From Algoriphagus sp. TR-M9 (GTDB taxonomy: Bacteria > Bacteroidota > Bacteroidia > Cytophagales > Cyclobacteriaceae), in contig NZ_CP115160.1 in NCBI RefSeq assembly GCF_027594545.1, positions 310,001-374,000 on the forward strand: a stretch of 64,000 nt of DNA, in the 5' to 3' direction. The notes below the pieces were generated by a model. It did no database searches. It saw only the letters and a program-made list of their open reading frames with translations, and was not told where the DNA came from. The translations under genes were made by a program, and so were the position numbers. How positions within the stretch are numbered: position 1 is the first letter of the stretch; the number at the start of each line of letters is the position of its first letter. Of the stretch, positions 9,284 through 19,393 are shown piece after piece.

Positions 9284-9661
9284 ATGGCTAGAATTGCAGG
9301 GGTAGAAATACCAGACAATAAGCGTGGCGTGATCGGGCTGACCTATATCTTCGGAATCGGTAGAAGTGCTGCTACAGCTATTTTGACAAAGGCCGGTATC
9401 TCCTTAGATAAAAAAGCCGGTGAGTGGAGTGATGATGAATCCACCGCCATTCGTAACATCATTTCTGAAGAATTCAGAACAGAGGGTGTATTGAAGTCAG
9501 AAATCCAGTTAAGTATCAAGCGATTGCAAGATATCGGTTGCTACAGAGGTTTGAGACACAGAAAAGGACTTCCAGTTCGTGGTCAAAAGACTAAGAACAA
9601 CGCCAGAACAAGGAAGGGTAAGAGAAAGACAGTTGCTAACAAAAAGAAAGCAACTAAATAA
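9284..9661 (+). CDS. rpsM: 30S ribosomal protein S13
   Basis: This 125-residue protein of the 30S head contacts S19 and the tRNA-bearing interface. It starts [20 protein letters not shown], has the IFGIGRSAA helix-two-turn-helix region and ends with the conserved [20 protein letters not shown] block plus a Lys-rich tail that reaches the P-site tRNA. It opens the alpha block rpsM-rpsK-rpsD-rpoA-rplQ. Confidence 0.98.
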   Translation: MARIAGVEIPDNKRGVIGLTYIFGIGRSAATAILTKAGISLDKKAGEWSDDESTAIRNIISEEFRTEGVLKSEIQLSIKRLQDIGCYRGLRHRKGLPVRGQKTKNNARTRKGKRKTVANKKKATK

Positions 9662-9676
9662 AACCTGATTTAGATT

Positions 9677-10075
9677 ATGGCTCAGAAAAGAAACGATAAA
9701 GCAAAAGGTAAAAAAAGAGTAGTAAAGGTAGAAGCTGTAGGACAGGCTCACATCAGAGCGTCTTTCAACAATATCATTATCTCCCTTACCAACAATGCAG
9801 GACAAGTAATCTCTTGGGCTTCTGCCGGTAAAATGGGTTTCAGAGGTTCAAAGAAAAACACTCCTTACGCTGCGCAGATGGCCGCTCAGAACTGTGGACA
9901 AGTGGCATACGACTTAGGTTTGAGAAAAATCGAAGTATTTGTAAAAGGTCCAGGTGCTGGTCGTGAATCAGCGATCAGAACATTGCAAAATGTAGGATTG
10001 GATGTGACTACGATCATCGACGTAACTCCAATGCCACACAATGGCTGTCGTCCACCTAAGCGTAGAAGAGTTTAA
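9677..10075 (+). CDS. rpsK: 30S ribosomal protein S11
   Basis: This 132-residue protein of the 30S platform ends with [10 protein letters not shown], the family hallmark, preceded by [14 protein letters not shown]. The motif [16 protein letters not shown] marks the N-terminal half. The basic N-terminal arm ([14 protein letters not shown]) is typical of Bacteroidota copies. It lies 15 nt after rpsM. Confidence 0.98.
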   Translation: MAQKRNDKAKGKKRVVKVEAVGQAHIRASFNNIIISLTNNAGQVISWASAGKMGFRGSKKNTPYAAQMAAQNCGQVAYDLGLRKIEVFVKGPGAGRESAIRTLQNVGLDVTTIIDVTPMPHNGCRPPKRRRV

Positions 10076-10093
10076 TAATAAAATTGTAATACA

Positions 10094-10699
10094 ATGGCTA
10101 GATATACAGGTCCTAAATCGAAGATCGCCAGAAAATTTGGCGAACCTATAGAAGGGCATAGCAAGGCTCTTGCAAAGAAAAACTACCCTCCTGGACAACA
10201 CGGTAGAGGTAGAAGAAAGAAGCAGTCTGAATATGCAATCCAGCTTGCTGAAAAGCAAAAAGCTAAATACATCTACGGAATTCTCGAAAGACAATTCGCT
10301 AAGATGTTTGACATTGCTTCCAGAAAAACTGGAATCACCGGTGAAAACCTACTTCAGCTTCTAGAAGCTAGATTGGACAACACCGTGTACAGATTGGGAA
10401 TCTCCCCTACCCGAAGAGGTGCCAGACAATTGGTCTCTCACAAGCATGTGCTTGTAAACGGTGAAGTGGTGAACATTCCTTCATTTACACTTAAGCCAGG
10501 TGATGTGGTTTCAGTTAGAGAGCGTTCTAAATCTCTAGAAGCAATCACTAGTAGCTTAGCAGGTAGAGGTGCCAATAAATATTCCTGGTTAGAGTGGGAT
10601 GGTGCTTCATTGACCGGCAAATTCGTCAGTGTTCCAGGCAGAGATGATATTCCAGAAAATATCAAGGAGCAACTCATTGTCGAACTTTACTCTAAGTAA
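10094..10699 (+). CDS. rpsD: 30S ribosomal protein S4 (zinc-free form)
   Basis: This 201-residue primary 16S rRNA-binding protein carries the S4 RNA-binding domain ([20 protein letters not shown], then [11 protein letters not shown]). The N-terminal domain has no Cys, so the zinc-binding knuckle found in many Gram-positive S4 proteins is absent. In E. coli S4 represses the alpha operon; no regulatory pseudoknot was identified here. It precedes rpoA by 39 nt. Confidence 0.98.
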   Translation: MARYTGPKSKIARKFGEPIEGHSKALAKKNYPPGQHGRGRRKKQSEYAIQLAEKQKAKYIYGILERQFAKMFDIASRKTGITGENLLQLLEARLDNTVYRLGISPTRRGARQLVSHKHVLVNGEVVNIPSFTLKPGDVVSVRERSKSLEAITSSLAGRGANKYSWLEWDGASLTGKFVSVPGRDDIPENIKEQLIVELYSK

Positions 10700-10738
10700 T
10701 ATTTACTATTTTCAGCTTTTAAAAAAAGAACGAGATAT

Positions 10739-11728
10739 ATGTCCATACTAGCATTTCAAATGCCCGAGAAAGTGGTAATGGAAAAAGCCGATGACTTCCA
10801 TGGCTTATTCACTTTCAAACCACTCGAAAAAGGCTATGGAGTTACAATAGGTAACGCCCTGAGAAGAATTTTGCTTTCTTCCTTGGAAGGTTATGCCATC
10901 ACTGCCATCAAAATACCAGGGGTAGTGCATGAGTTTTCGACCATAGAAGGTGTAGTTGAAGACGTGACAGACATTATTTTAAATCTAAAGCAGGTTCGAT
11001 TCAAGAAAGTGCATGAAGCATTTGACGGAAAGATCAATGTGGAGATAAAGAATCAGTCTGTGTTTACTGCAGGGGACATTGCTAAGTTTACCTCTTCTTT
11101 CGAAATCTTAAATCCAGAGTTGGTGATCTGTCATATAGACGAAACCAAAGACTTTGAGATTGAACTGACGATTGAAAAAGGAAGAGGCTATTTACCAGCT
11201 GAAGAATCCAAACCTAAAGAGCAAATATTCGGTCAAATCTCTATTGATGCGGTGTTCACACCTATCAAAAATGTAAAATACAGCGTAGAGAATACCCGAG
11301 TTGAGCAAAAGACTGACTTCGAAAAATTGATCCTTGAAGTTTCTACAGACGGTTCTATCCATCCAGAGAAAGCGCTTCAGGAATCTGCGAAAATTCTGAT
11401 CCAACACTTCATGTTGTTCTCTGACCAGACTATGGTCCTAGACTCTACAGGAGTAGCTGAACCAGAGCCTATCGACGAAGAATTCTTGCATATGAGAAAA
11501 CTGTTGAAGACTAACCTGGGCGATCTTGACCTTTCAGTTCGAGCGTTCAACTGTCTGAAAGCTGCAGATGTGAAGACTTTGGGAGACCTTGCCAAGCTAG
11601 AAATTTCTGACATGATGAAATTTAGAAACTTTGGTAAGAAGTCCCTAGCTGAGCTAGAGCAACTCATCCAAGAGAAAGGACTCACCTTTGGGATGGATAT
11701 TTCAAAGTATAAACTTGATGAAGAATAA
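10739..11728 (+). CDS. rpoA: RNA polymerase alpha subunit
   Basis: This 329-residue protein has an N-terminal dimerisation domain with [20 protein letters not shown] and the typical C-terminal helix-hairpin-helix domain ([36 protein letters not shown]) that contacts UP elements and activators. Domain order and length match the family. It is in its standard place between rpsD and rplQ, which starts 6 nt downstream. Confidence 0.98.
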   Translation: MSILAFQMPEKVVMEKADDFHGLFTFKPLEKGYGVTIGNALRRILLSSLEGYAITAIKIPGVVHEFSTIEGVVEDVTDIILNLKQVRFKKVHEAFDGKINVEIKNQSVFTAGDIAKFTSSFEILNPELVICHIDETKDFEIELTIEKGRGYLPAEESKPKEQIFGQISIDAVFTPIKNVKYSVENTRVEQKTDFEKLILEVSTDGSIHPEKALQESAKILIQHFMLFSDQTMVLDSTGVAEPEPIDEEFLHMRKLLKTNLGDLDLSVRAFNCLKAADVKTLGDLAKLEISDMMKFRNFGKKSLAELEQLIQEKGLTFGMDISKYKLDEE

Positions 11729-11734
11729 ATAAAA

Positions 11735-12280
11735 ATGAGACACGGTAAGAAATTTAACCACCTTGGAAGGAAGGCCGCTCATAGAAAAGCAATGCTTTCT
11801 AATATGGCAACTTCGCTGATTCTTCACAAGCGTATCTCAACCACGCTTGCCAAGGCAAAAGAATTGAAGAAATATGTGGAGCCTTTGGTGACAAGAGCTA
11901 AAGAAGATACTACTCACAATAGACGTATGGCTTTCTCTTATTTGAAAAATAAGGAAGCGATCATCGAACTGTTCGGAGAGGTAATCGAGAAAGTAGCAAA
12001 CCGTCCTGGAGGGTACACTAGAATTATTAAAACAGGCTTCCGTCTAGGTGATAACGCTGAAATGTGTATCATCGAATTGGTAGACTTCAACGAATTGATG
12101 CTGAAGGATTCCAAGCCCGCTAAGAAAACTACTAGAAGATCTCGTAGAAGTTCTGGCGCTAAAAAGGCTGAAGACACTGCTGCTCAGGATCAAGCACCTG
12201 CTGCAGAGGCAAAATCTGAAGAGACAAAAGCTCCTGAAGCTTCTGCTGATTCTAATGAAGGCGAAACTGAAGAAAAATAA
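11735..12280 (+). CDS. rplQ: 50S ribosomal protein L17 with long acidic/basic tail
   Basis: The first ~125 residues are a complete L17 ([52 protein letters not shown]). About 55 further residues form a low-complexity tail: a basic [15 protein letters not shown] part followed by an Ala/Glu/Pro-rich acidic end. Such extensions are common in Bacteroidota and are probably disordered. It is the last gene of the ribosomal operon; a terminator follows. Confidence 0.97.
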   Translation: MRHGKKFNHLGRKAAHRKAMLSNMATSLILHKRISTTLAKAKELKKYVEPLVTRAKEDTTHNRRMAFSYLKNKEAIIELFGEVIEKVANRPGGYTRIIKTGFRLGDNAEMCIIELVDFNELMLKDSKPAKKTTRRSRRSSGAKKAEDTAAQDQAPAAEAKSEETKAPEASADSNEGETEEK

Positions 12281-12305
12281 GTTGAGCGCTGACTTTACCA
12301 TATTG

Positions 12306-12337
12306 AAAGGATTGGACATTTGTTCAATCCTTTTTTT
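12306..12337 (+). terminator. Rho-independent terminator after rplQ
   Basis: A 9-bp stem, AAAGGATTG paired with CAATCCTTT, encloses a 10-nt loop and runs into a T-tract at 12331-12337. It lies 26 nt after the rplQ stop and closes the ribosomal operon. Confidence 0.85.
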
Positions 12338-12374
12338 ATACCCTATTCACTTATCGTCCTTCCCAATAAATATT

Positions 12375-12382
12375 TAACTTTG
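12375..12382 (+). promoter_or_regulatory. Putative -7 promoter element for carA-eno
   Basis: TAACTTTG matches TAnnTTTG and lies 17 nt before the carA start, just after the rplQ terminator, where a new transcript is expected. No clear TTTG is seen at -33, so the match is partial. Confidence 0.5.
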
Positions 12383-12399
12383 GGCAATTATTAAGCAAA

Positions 12400-14800
<2,401 letters not shown>

Positions 14801-14830
14801 TAAGTGCTGCTTCGGCAGATTTCAATAATC

Positions 14831-14861
14831 AGACAGCCCGCTCTCGGGCTGTCTTTTTTTT
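14831..14861 (+). terminator. Rho-independent terminator after eno
   Basis: A perfect 10-bp stem, AGACAGCCCG paired with CGGGCTGTCT, closes a 4-nt CTCT loop and is followed by a T-tract. It ends the carA-eno transcript. Confidence 0.93.
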
Positions 14862-14899
14862 GCATCATTTTTGTACATTTAGGCTCAAATAGCTTTCCA

Positions 14900-15187
14900 A
14901 TGAGTAAATACCTGAAATACACCAAAAACTTTTACTTTCTAGGAATCGTGTTTTTTCTCAGTTGGATGATTTTCATTGATTCCAATAATGTGGTGAACCA
15001 TTTTCAGCTAAGTAGAAAACTAGGTCAGCTTCAAGACCAGAAGGAATTTTACCTGGAAAGAAAAGAAAAAATAAAAGCAGAAAGGGAAGAGCTCATGAGT
15101 AACCCAGAACTTTTGGAGAAGTTTGCCCGTGAAAAGTACCTGATGAAGAAAAACACTGAAGACCTCTATGTCATTGTTAAAAAATAA
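14900..15187 (+). CDS. Septum formation initiator (DivIC/FtsB family)
   Basis: This is a 95-residue single-pass membrane protein. I place the start at the ATG at 14900 (MSKYLKYTKNF) because the longer frame to 14804 runs back through the eno terminator. A membrane segment spans about residues 12-30 (FYFLGIVFFLSWMIFI), followed by a coiled coil (LGQLQDQKEFYLERKEKIKA) and the conserved end PELLEKFAREKYLMKKNTED. Members bridge FtsL and FtsQ in the divisome. The next gene overlaps by 20 nt. Confidence 0.88.
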   Translation: MSKYLKYTKNFYFLGIVFFLSWMIFIDSNNVVNHFQLSRKLGQLQDQKEFYLERKEKIKAEREELMSNPELLEKFAREKYLMKKNTEDLYVIVKK

Positions 15188-15716
15188 ATTTATTCTTCTT
15201 GTTTTTGGCGCTTTTATTCTAATCCAGACTACTTCCTTAGCCCAAAGGCAGATTTATTCGGATTCCATTCCTTTCAAAGACCGTTTATACTTTGGAGGAA
15301 ACTTCGGGATGCAGTTTGGTTCCACTACCTTGATAGATCTTTCGCCCATAGTAGGTGTGATGATCACTCCGAAGTTTTCATCCGGTGTAGGGGTAACTTA
15401 TCAGTATTTCAAGGATAGATATTATTACGGAGGTGAGTCCACTTCCTATGGGGGGAGGGTTTTTTCCAGATATAATATCCTGCCCAATATTTTCGCCCAT
15501 GGTGAATATGAAACCATCAATTTTGATAACAATATTTTTGGGACGAATGAATTTGAAAGGATTTGGTCCAATGCCTTATTTTTAGGAGGAGGGTATTTTG
15601 CGCCTTTTGGCCCTAGAGGAGGGGCAAATTTCACCTTTCTTTATAATGTCATTCATGATAACCTGCGTTCTCCCTATGGTGAACCATACGTCATCCGTGT
15701 TGGTTTTGTCTTGTAA
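15168..15716 (+). CDS. Outer-membrane beta-barrel protein, unknown function
   Basis: This 182-residue protein has a signal peptide (hydrophobic residues 7-24, cleavage probably after SLA) and alternating aromatic/hydrophobic strands such as RLYFGGNFGMQFG and GVGVTYQYFKDRYYYG, ending in the hydrophobic strand YVIRVGFVL. This is the look of a small outer-membrane barrel, probably eight strands. I do not recognise a named family. Its start overlaps the end of the DivIC gene by 20 nt, so the two are probably co-translated. Confidence 0.75.
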   Translation: MSLLKNKFILLVFGAFILIQTTSLAQRQIYSDSIPFKDRLYFGGNFGMQFGSTTLIDLSPIVGVMITPKFSSGVGVTYQYFKDRYYYGGESTSYGGRVFSRYNILPNIFAHGEYETINFDNNIFGTNEFERIWSNALFLGGGYFAPFGPRGGANFTFLYNVIHDNLRSPYGEPYVIRVGFVL

Positions 15717-15737
15717 CTACGCAAAATCAGATTTTTA

Positions 15738-16583
15738 ATGGATTCATTTATTTCCAAATTATACACAGCACATCAAGAGTGCTCCGATTGTCCATCCCCA
15801 AAAGTGATTCACACTTTTTTTGAAGATGTTTTAGGGGTGCTTTTTCCAGAGTACAGTGTGCAGAAAATTTCAGATAAAACCACGATTGAGTTTACCTTGA
15901 ATAAGCTGAAGGAGGAATTATCCATCATTTTAGAGCGTAATCCAAACCTGCATCAGGGGAATGGAGCGCGTCTGGGTAGTGACTTTTTTGACGGTTTGGA
16001 GCAGGTTTATGATTGGATACAGCAAGATGTGGATGCGATGTTTGCCGGCGATCCGGCTGCAAAATCCAGGACAGAAATCCTTCGAAGTTATCCTGGGTTT
16101 TATGCCATTTCTGCTTACAGAATTGCGCACGCTTTACATACGCTTGGGATTAAGTTGATCCCAAGAATGATCACAGAATTTGCCCATAGCAAAACCGGGA
16201 TAGATATCCACCCCGGTGCCACTATAGGTCAGTATTTCTGCATAGATCATGGCACAGGAGTGGTGATAGGAGAGACTACGCTGATCGGCGATCATGTCAA
16301 GATCTATCAGGGGGTAACCCTAGGTGCCTTGAGCGTGGACAAAGCAGATGCTGATCTCAAGCGACATCCTACTATCGAAGATGGGGTGGTGATCTATTCC
16401 GGTGCCACTATTCTCGGAGGCAATACTGTCATCGGGGCAGGAAGTGTGATCGGAGGGAATGTCTGGCTGACCAAAAGCGTCCCCCCTAAAAGTAAGGTTT
16501 ACTATCAAACTCAGATGTACCATGCGGATTCGGCTGTGACCGATATGTATGTTTTTAAAAACGATGATGATGAAGCTATTTGA
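15738..16583 (+). CDS. cysE: Serine O-acetyltransferase
   Basis: This 281-residue cytosolic enzyme makes O-acetylserine from serine and acetyl-CoA. An N-terminal helical domain (about 1-130) is followed by a left-handed hexapeptide-repeat beta-helix from about residue 150, with HPGATIGQYFCIDHGTGVVI and IYQGVTLGALS, the active-site and acetyl-CoA-binding region. The start is the ATG at 15738. It overlaps the cysteine synthase gene by 14 nt, which uses its product. Confidence 0.95.
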   Translation: MDSFISKLYTAHQECSDCPSPKVIHTFFEDVLGVLFPEYSVQKISDKTTIEFTLNKLKEELSIILERNPNLHQGNGARLGSDFFDGLEQVYDWIQQDVDAMFAGDPAAKSRTEILRSYPGFYAISAYRIAHALHTLGIKLIPRMITEFAHSKTGIDIHPGATIGQYFCIDHGTGVVIGETTLIGDHVKIYQGVTLGALSVDKADADLKRHPTIEDGVVIYSGATILGGNTVIGAGSVIGGNVWLTKSVPPKSKVYYQTQMYHADSAVTDMYVFKNDDDEAI

Positions 16584-17445
16584 ATTGATTGGTAACACCC
16601 CGCTAATCCTTTTGGAACATTTACCTATTAACCCCAAAGTCAAAATCTATTGCAAAATGGAAGGGCAAAATCCGGGTGGTAGTGTAAAGGATCGCGCGGC
16701 TTACAATATGCTCAGAAGTGCTTTGGATCGGGGTGATATCCAAAAAGGCGATAAATTAGTGGAAGCTACCAGTGGTAATACGGGTATAGCTTTAGCAATG
16801 GTCGCTAAGGTCCTCGGGCTGGAGATGACTCTGATTATGCCTGATAACTCTACCAAAGAGCGTGTACTTTCAATGAAGGCCTATGGAGCAGAGGTGATTT
16901 TGACTCCTGCGGAGAAAACCATAGAATATGCTAGGACACTAGCTGAGCAGATGAGTGAGGAAGGCTATTATATGCTAGATCAGTTTGGCAATGAGGACAA
17001 TTACCTGGCACACTACAAGACCACAGGTCCGGAAATTTGGAAAGATACGGAAGGAAAGGTGACCCATTTTGTGTCTGCGATGGGGACTACAGGTACCATT
17101 ATGGGTGTGTCTAAATACCTGAAAGAAAAAAACGCTGCTATTCAGATAGTGGGTACACAGCCCACTGATGGATCGAGTATTCCTGGTATTCGTAGATGGT
17201 CTCCGGAGTTTTTGCCAAAAATCTTTGACCCAAGCAGGGTAGATCAGGTAATAGATGTAAGCCAAGACCAGGCTACAGCCATGACGCGTAGAATGGCTAA
17301 AGAAGAAGGAATACTTGCAGGAATGAGTAGCGGCGGGGCATTATATGCGGCTATTGAACTCTCCAAAACCTTGGAAGAGGGCGTGATCGTCTGTATTACC
17401 TGCGATCGTGGTGACAGATATCTGAGCTCAGATTTGTTTGGGTAA
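16570..17445 (+). CDS. cysM: Cysteine synthase (CysM-type)
   Basis: This PLP enzyme makes cysteine from O-acetylserine and sulfide or thiosulfate. ATG codons at 16549, 16564, 16567 and 16570 are all possible; I choose 16570 (MKLFELIGNTPLI) since the family usually starts just before IGNTPL, giving 291 residues. The PLP Lys is in NPGGSVKDRAAYNM, the phosphate cup in SGNTGIALAM, and the C-terminal Ser/Gly motif in GMSSGGALYA. The DGSSIPGIRRW segment favours CysM over CysK. Confidence 0.93.
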   Translation: MKLFELIGNTPLILLEHLPINPKVKIYCKMEGQNPGGSVKDRAAYNMLRSALDRGDIQKGDKLVEATSGNTGIALAMVAKVLGLEMTLIMPDNSTKERVLSMKAYGAEVILTPAEKTIEYARTLAEQMSEEGYYMLDQFGNEDNYLAHYKTTGPEIWKDTEGKVTHFVSAMGTTGTIMGVSKYLKEKNAAIQIVGTQPTDGSSIPGIRRWSPEFLPKIFDPSRVDQVIDVSQDQATAMTRRMAKEEGILAGMSSGGALYAAIELSKTLEEGVIVCITCDRGDRYLSSDLFG

Positions 17446-17557
17446 GCAGAGGTAAGAAATAGTAACCCCGCTGCGGGGTAGCTATTCGGATCAGCGCCAA
17501 GTTGAGTCCACCGTGAATTTTTTCTCATCGTTATACAGTCTAGGGAAACAACATCAA

Positions 17558-17592
17558 AAAATAGCGGAGGTAATGATAACCTCCGCTATTTT
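17558..17592. terminator. Bidirectional terminator between cysM and the minus-strand isomerase
   Basis: A perfect 14-bp stem, AAAATAGCGGAGGT paired with ACCTCCGCTATTTT, encloses a 7-nt loop. A-rich sequence flanks it on the left and T-rich on the right, so it can terminate both converging transcripts. A smaller GC-rich hairpin (CCCCGC/GCGGGG) lies at about 17465-17479, nearer cysM. Nothing else is seen in the 199-nt gap. Confidence 0.85.
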
Positions 17593-17644
17593 CAAATAGA
17601 GCAGCTTATGAGCCTGTATCATTTTTATTTTTGCGGGTTTATGA

Positions 17645-18556
17645 TTAGAAAAACTGCTTCATTTTGGACAGCCCTGTTTTGGCTACTAGTTCCGCTTCCT
17701 GTGCATAGTAAGTTTCGTTAAATAGTTCCAGAGAGAGAATTTTGGTACCGCCCATTTCTTTGAGTCTCTTTGAGATTTGGTCCAATGGCGCTACGCCATC
17801 GCCGGGATAGATCCTATGCTTATCTTCCTGTTGCTCTCGTGGAAGATCATCACTGAAATCATTGAGGTGCATCACTTCGATGGCTTCTCCCGCTACCAAA
17901 TCCAGGCAATTGAAATCCGATCCACCGCGGAATAGATGATACACATCCGGAAGCAGTCTGGCGTCAGCATCATTGGCTGCGGCTGCTACGGCCAAGGCCT
18001 GACCCATGTGGTGAAAAGGCTTGTACGCTCCCCAAAATTCCAGCTGGGGCATCACTCCGGTTTTTCTGCCTAGCTCGAGCAATGCCGCATATTTTTCCCC
18101 CGCTTCCAGTAAATCTACCGGTGCAGTAGCTCCGATAGCGGGTGCAGCTATTCGCTTACAGCCTATTTGCGCGAGCATGTTCATTTCTTTTTCCATTTGG
18201 GCAAATCCCGCTTTGCTTTTTGCCGGGTCTTGCGCCATCCAAGTGGCAAATCCTATTGCATTAAAAGCTTCTATGCCCGCGTCAGAGAAAAGTTTCTTCA
18301 GAGAAGCCAGCGATTTACCTGATGAGAGGTAGCTGTCCAATTCTGAAATCCAAAGCTCAATACCATCGTACCCAGATTTTGAAGCTACCTCTATCATTTG
18401 GGTGAGGTTTAATTTCTGACCGCGCAAGGTGCTGGTATTCAGCGAAAATTGAATTTTGGCGTTTGCTTTTCTGACGGGGGATGCGACAGCTGCTGATCCT
18501 GCCAGAGCAATAGGAGATAGGGTTAATGCTTTGAGTAGTGATCTTCTTGAAGTCAT
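17645..18556 (-). CDS. Tat-exported sugar phosphate isomerase/epimerase-like protein
   Basis: This 303-residue protein begins MTSRRSLLKALTLSP, a twin-arginine-like leader followed by a hydrophobic stretch and an ALAGSAAVASP cleavage region. The rest fits the xylose-isomerase-like TIM barrel (AP-endonuclease 2 family): SGYDGIELWISELD, MPQLEFWGAYKPFHHMG, LLPDVYHLFRGGSDF, IEVMHLNDFSDD and the C-terminal ILSLELFNE, with metal-ligand Glu, Asp and His residues. Exact substrate is unknown. It stands alone, divergent from the TonB-receptor operon. Confidence 0.85.
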   Translation of the reverse strand: MTSRRSLLKALTLSPIALAGSAAVASPVRKANAKIQFSLNTSTLRGQKLNLTQMIEVASKSGYDGIELWISELDSYLSSGKSLASLKKLFSDAGIEAFNAIGFATWMAQDPAKSKAGFAQMEKEMNMLAQIGCKRIAAPAIGATAPVDLLEAGEKYAALLELGRKTGVMPQLEFWGAYKPFHHMGQALAVAAAANDADARLLPDVYHLFRGGSDFNCLDLVAGEAIEVMHLNDFSDDLPREQQEDKHRIYPGDGVAPLDQISKRLKEMGGTKILSLELFNETYYAQEAELVAKTGLSKMKQFF

Positions 18557-18664
18557 GATGGGTAGATTGATGAAATTGTTCCTTTTATATTAAAATTAAA
18601 CCGTTAGAAATATTCTTTTATTTGTTGTTTTAGATGTTGTTTTGAATCGTAATTTTAGTTCATT

Positions 18665-19393
18665 ATGCTAAAAGTAAAGTTTTTATTGGTTTTAATGACC
18701 ATAATTGTATGGTCGGCCTGTGCTCAAGGTGAGCGTGATAGGGTTGAATATAAAACTTTATACGAGGATCAGCTTCCTTACTTTCAGGAATTGATTACAG
18801 GTGGACAATATGCAGACTCTCCAAAATATTATGACGGACACCCTTTTTACAAGAGTAGAACATTTGAATTGGGGACACTTTCCATCAATGGGATTTTGTA
18901 TACTGAGGTTCCGCTTTTGTATGATGACCTGGCCGATTGGGTGGTTACTTTTCACCCGGTCTACAACCAAAAGATCCTGATCAAATCCGAAAAAGTAGAT
19001 CAATTTTCCTTGGGAGATGGGTCTGTATTTAGAAATTTTGAGAATAATCAAAATTATTTGCATGATCGCAATGGCTTTTACCAAGTACTCTATGATCAGG
19101 AAATCAAAGTGCTGGCAAAGCGTTACAAAGAGCTGAAAGCAGTAAAAGAGGTAGGTAACTACACCAAAGAATATGAAAGTTACGAGGATTATTTCCTCTT
19201 TTACCAAAATGAATTCCGTACCATACGCAAGAAAAAGCAGGCCATCAAAGCTTTGGGGTTAAGTAAAAAAGATGTGAAAAGACACCTAAGAGGAAGGAGC
19301 CTATATTTCCGGGCCAATAAAGAGGAATACCTGCTGGAATTGGTAAAGCTACGGGCTAGTAGTTCAGAACCCTTTGAAGGATTTGCCGAATGA
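18665..19393 (+). CDS. Secreted protein of unknown function, first gene of a TonB-receptor operon
   Basis: This 242-residue protein has an N-terminal signal (residues 3-18) with a Cys in VWSACAQ; the residue three before the Cys is Trp, so lipoprotein status is uncertain. The rest is hydrophilic with many Tyr, Lys and Glu and a basic C-terminal part (TIRKKKQAIKALGLSKKDVK, RHLRGRSLYF). I do not recognise the family. It overlaps the TonB receptor by 4 nt (ATGA), a sign of translational coupling. The divergent 108-nt spacer holds a weak TAATTTTA promoter-like element near 18650. Confidence 0.7.
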   Translation: MLKVKFLLVLMTIIVWSACAQGERDRVEYKTLYEDQLPYFQELITGGQYADSPKYYDGHPFYKSRTFELGTLSINGILYTEVPLLYDDLADWVVTFHPVYNQKILIKSEKVDQFSLGDGSVFRNFENNQNYLHDRNGFYQVLYDQEIKVLAKRYKELKAVKEVGNYTKEYESYEDYFLFYQNEFRTIRKKKQAIKALGLSKKDVKRHLRGRSLYFRANKEEYLLELVKLRASSSEPFEGFAE

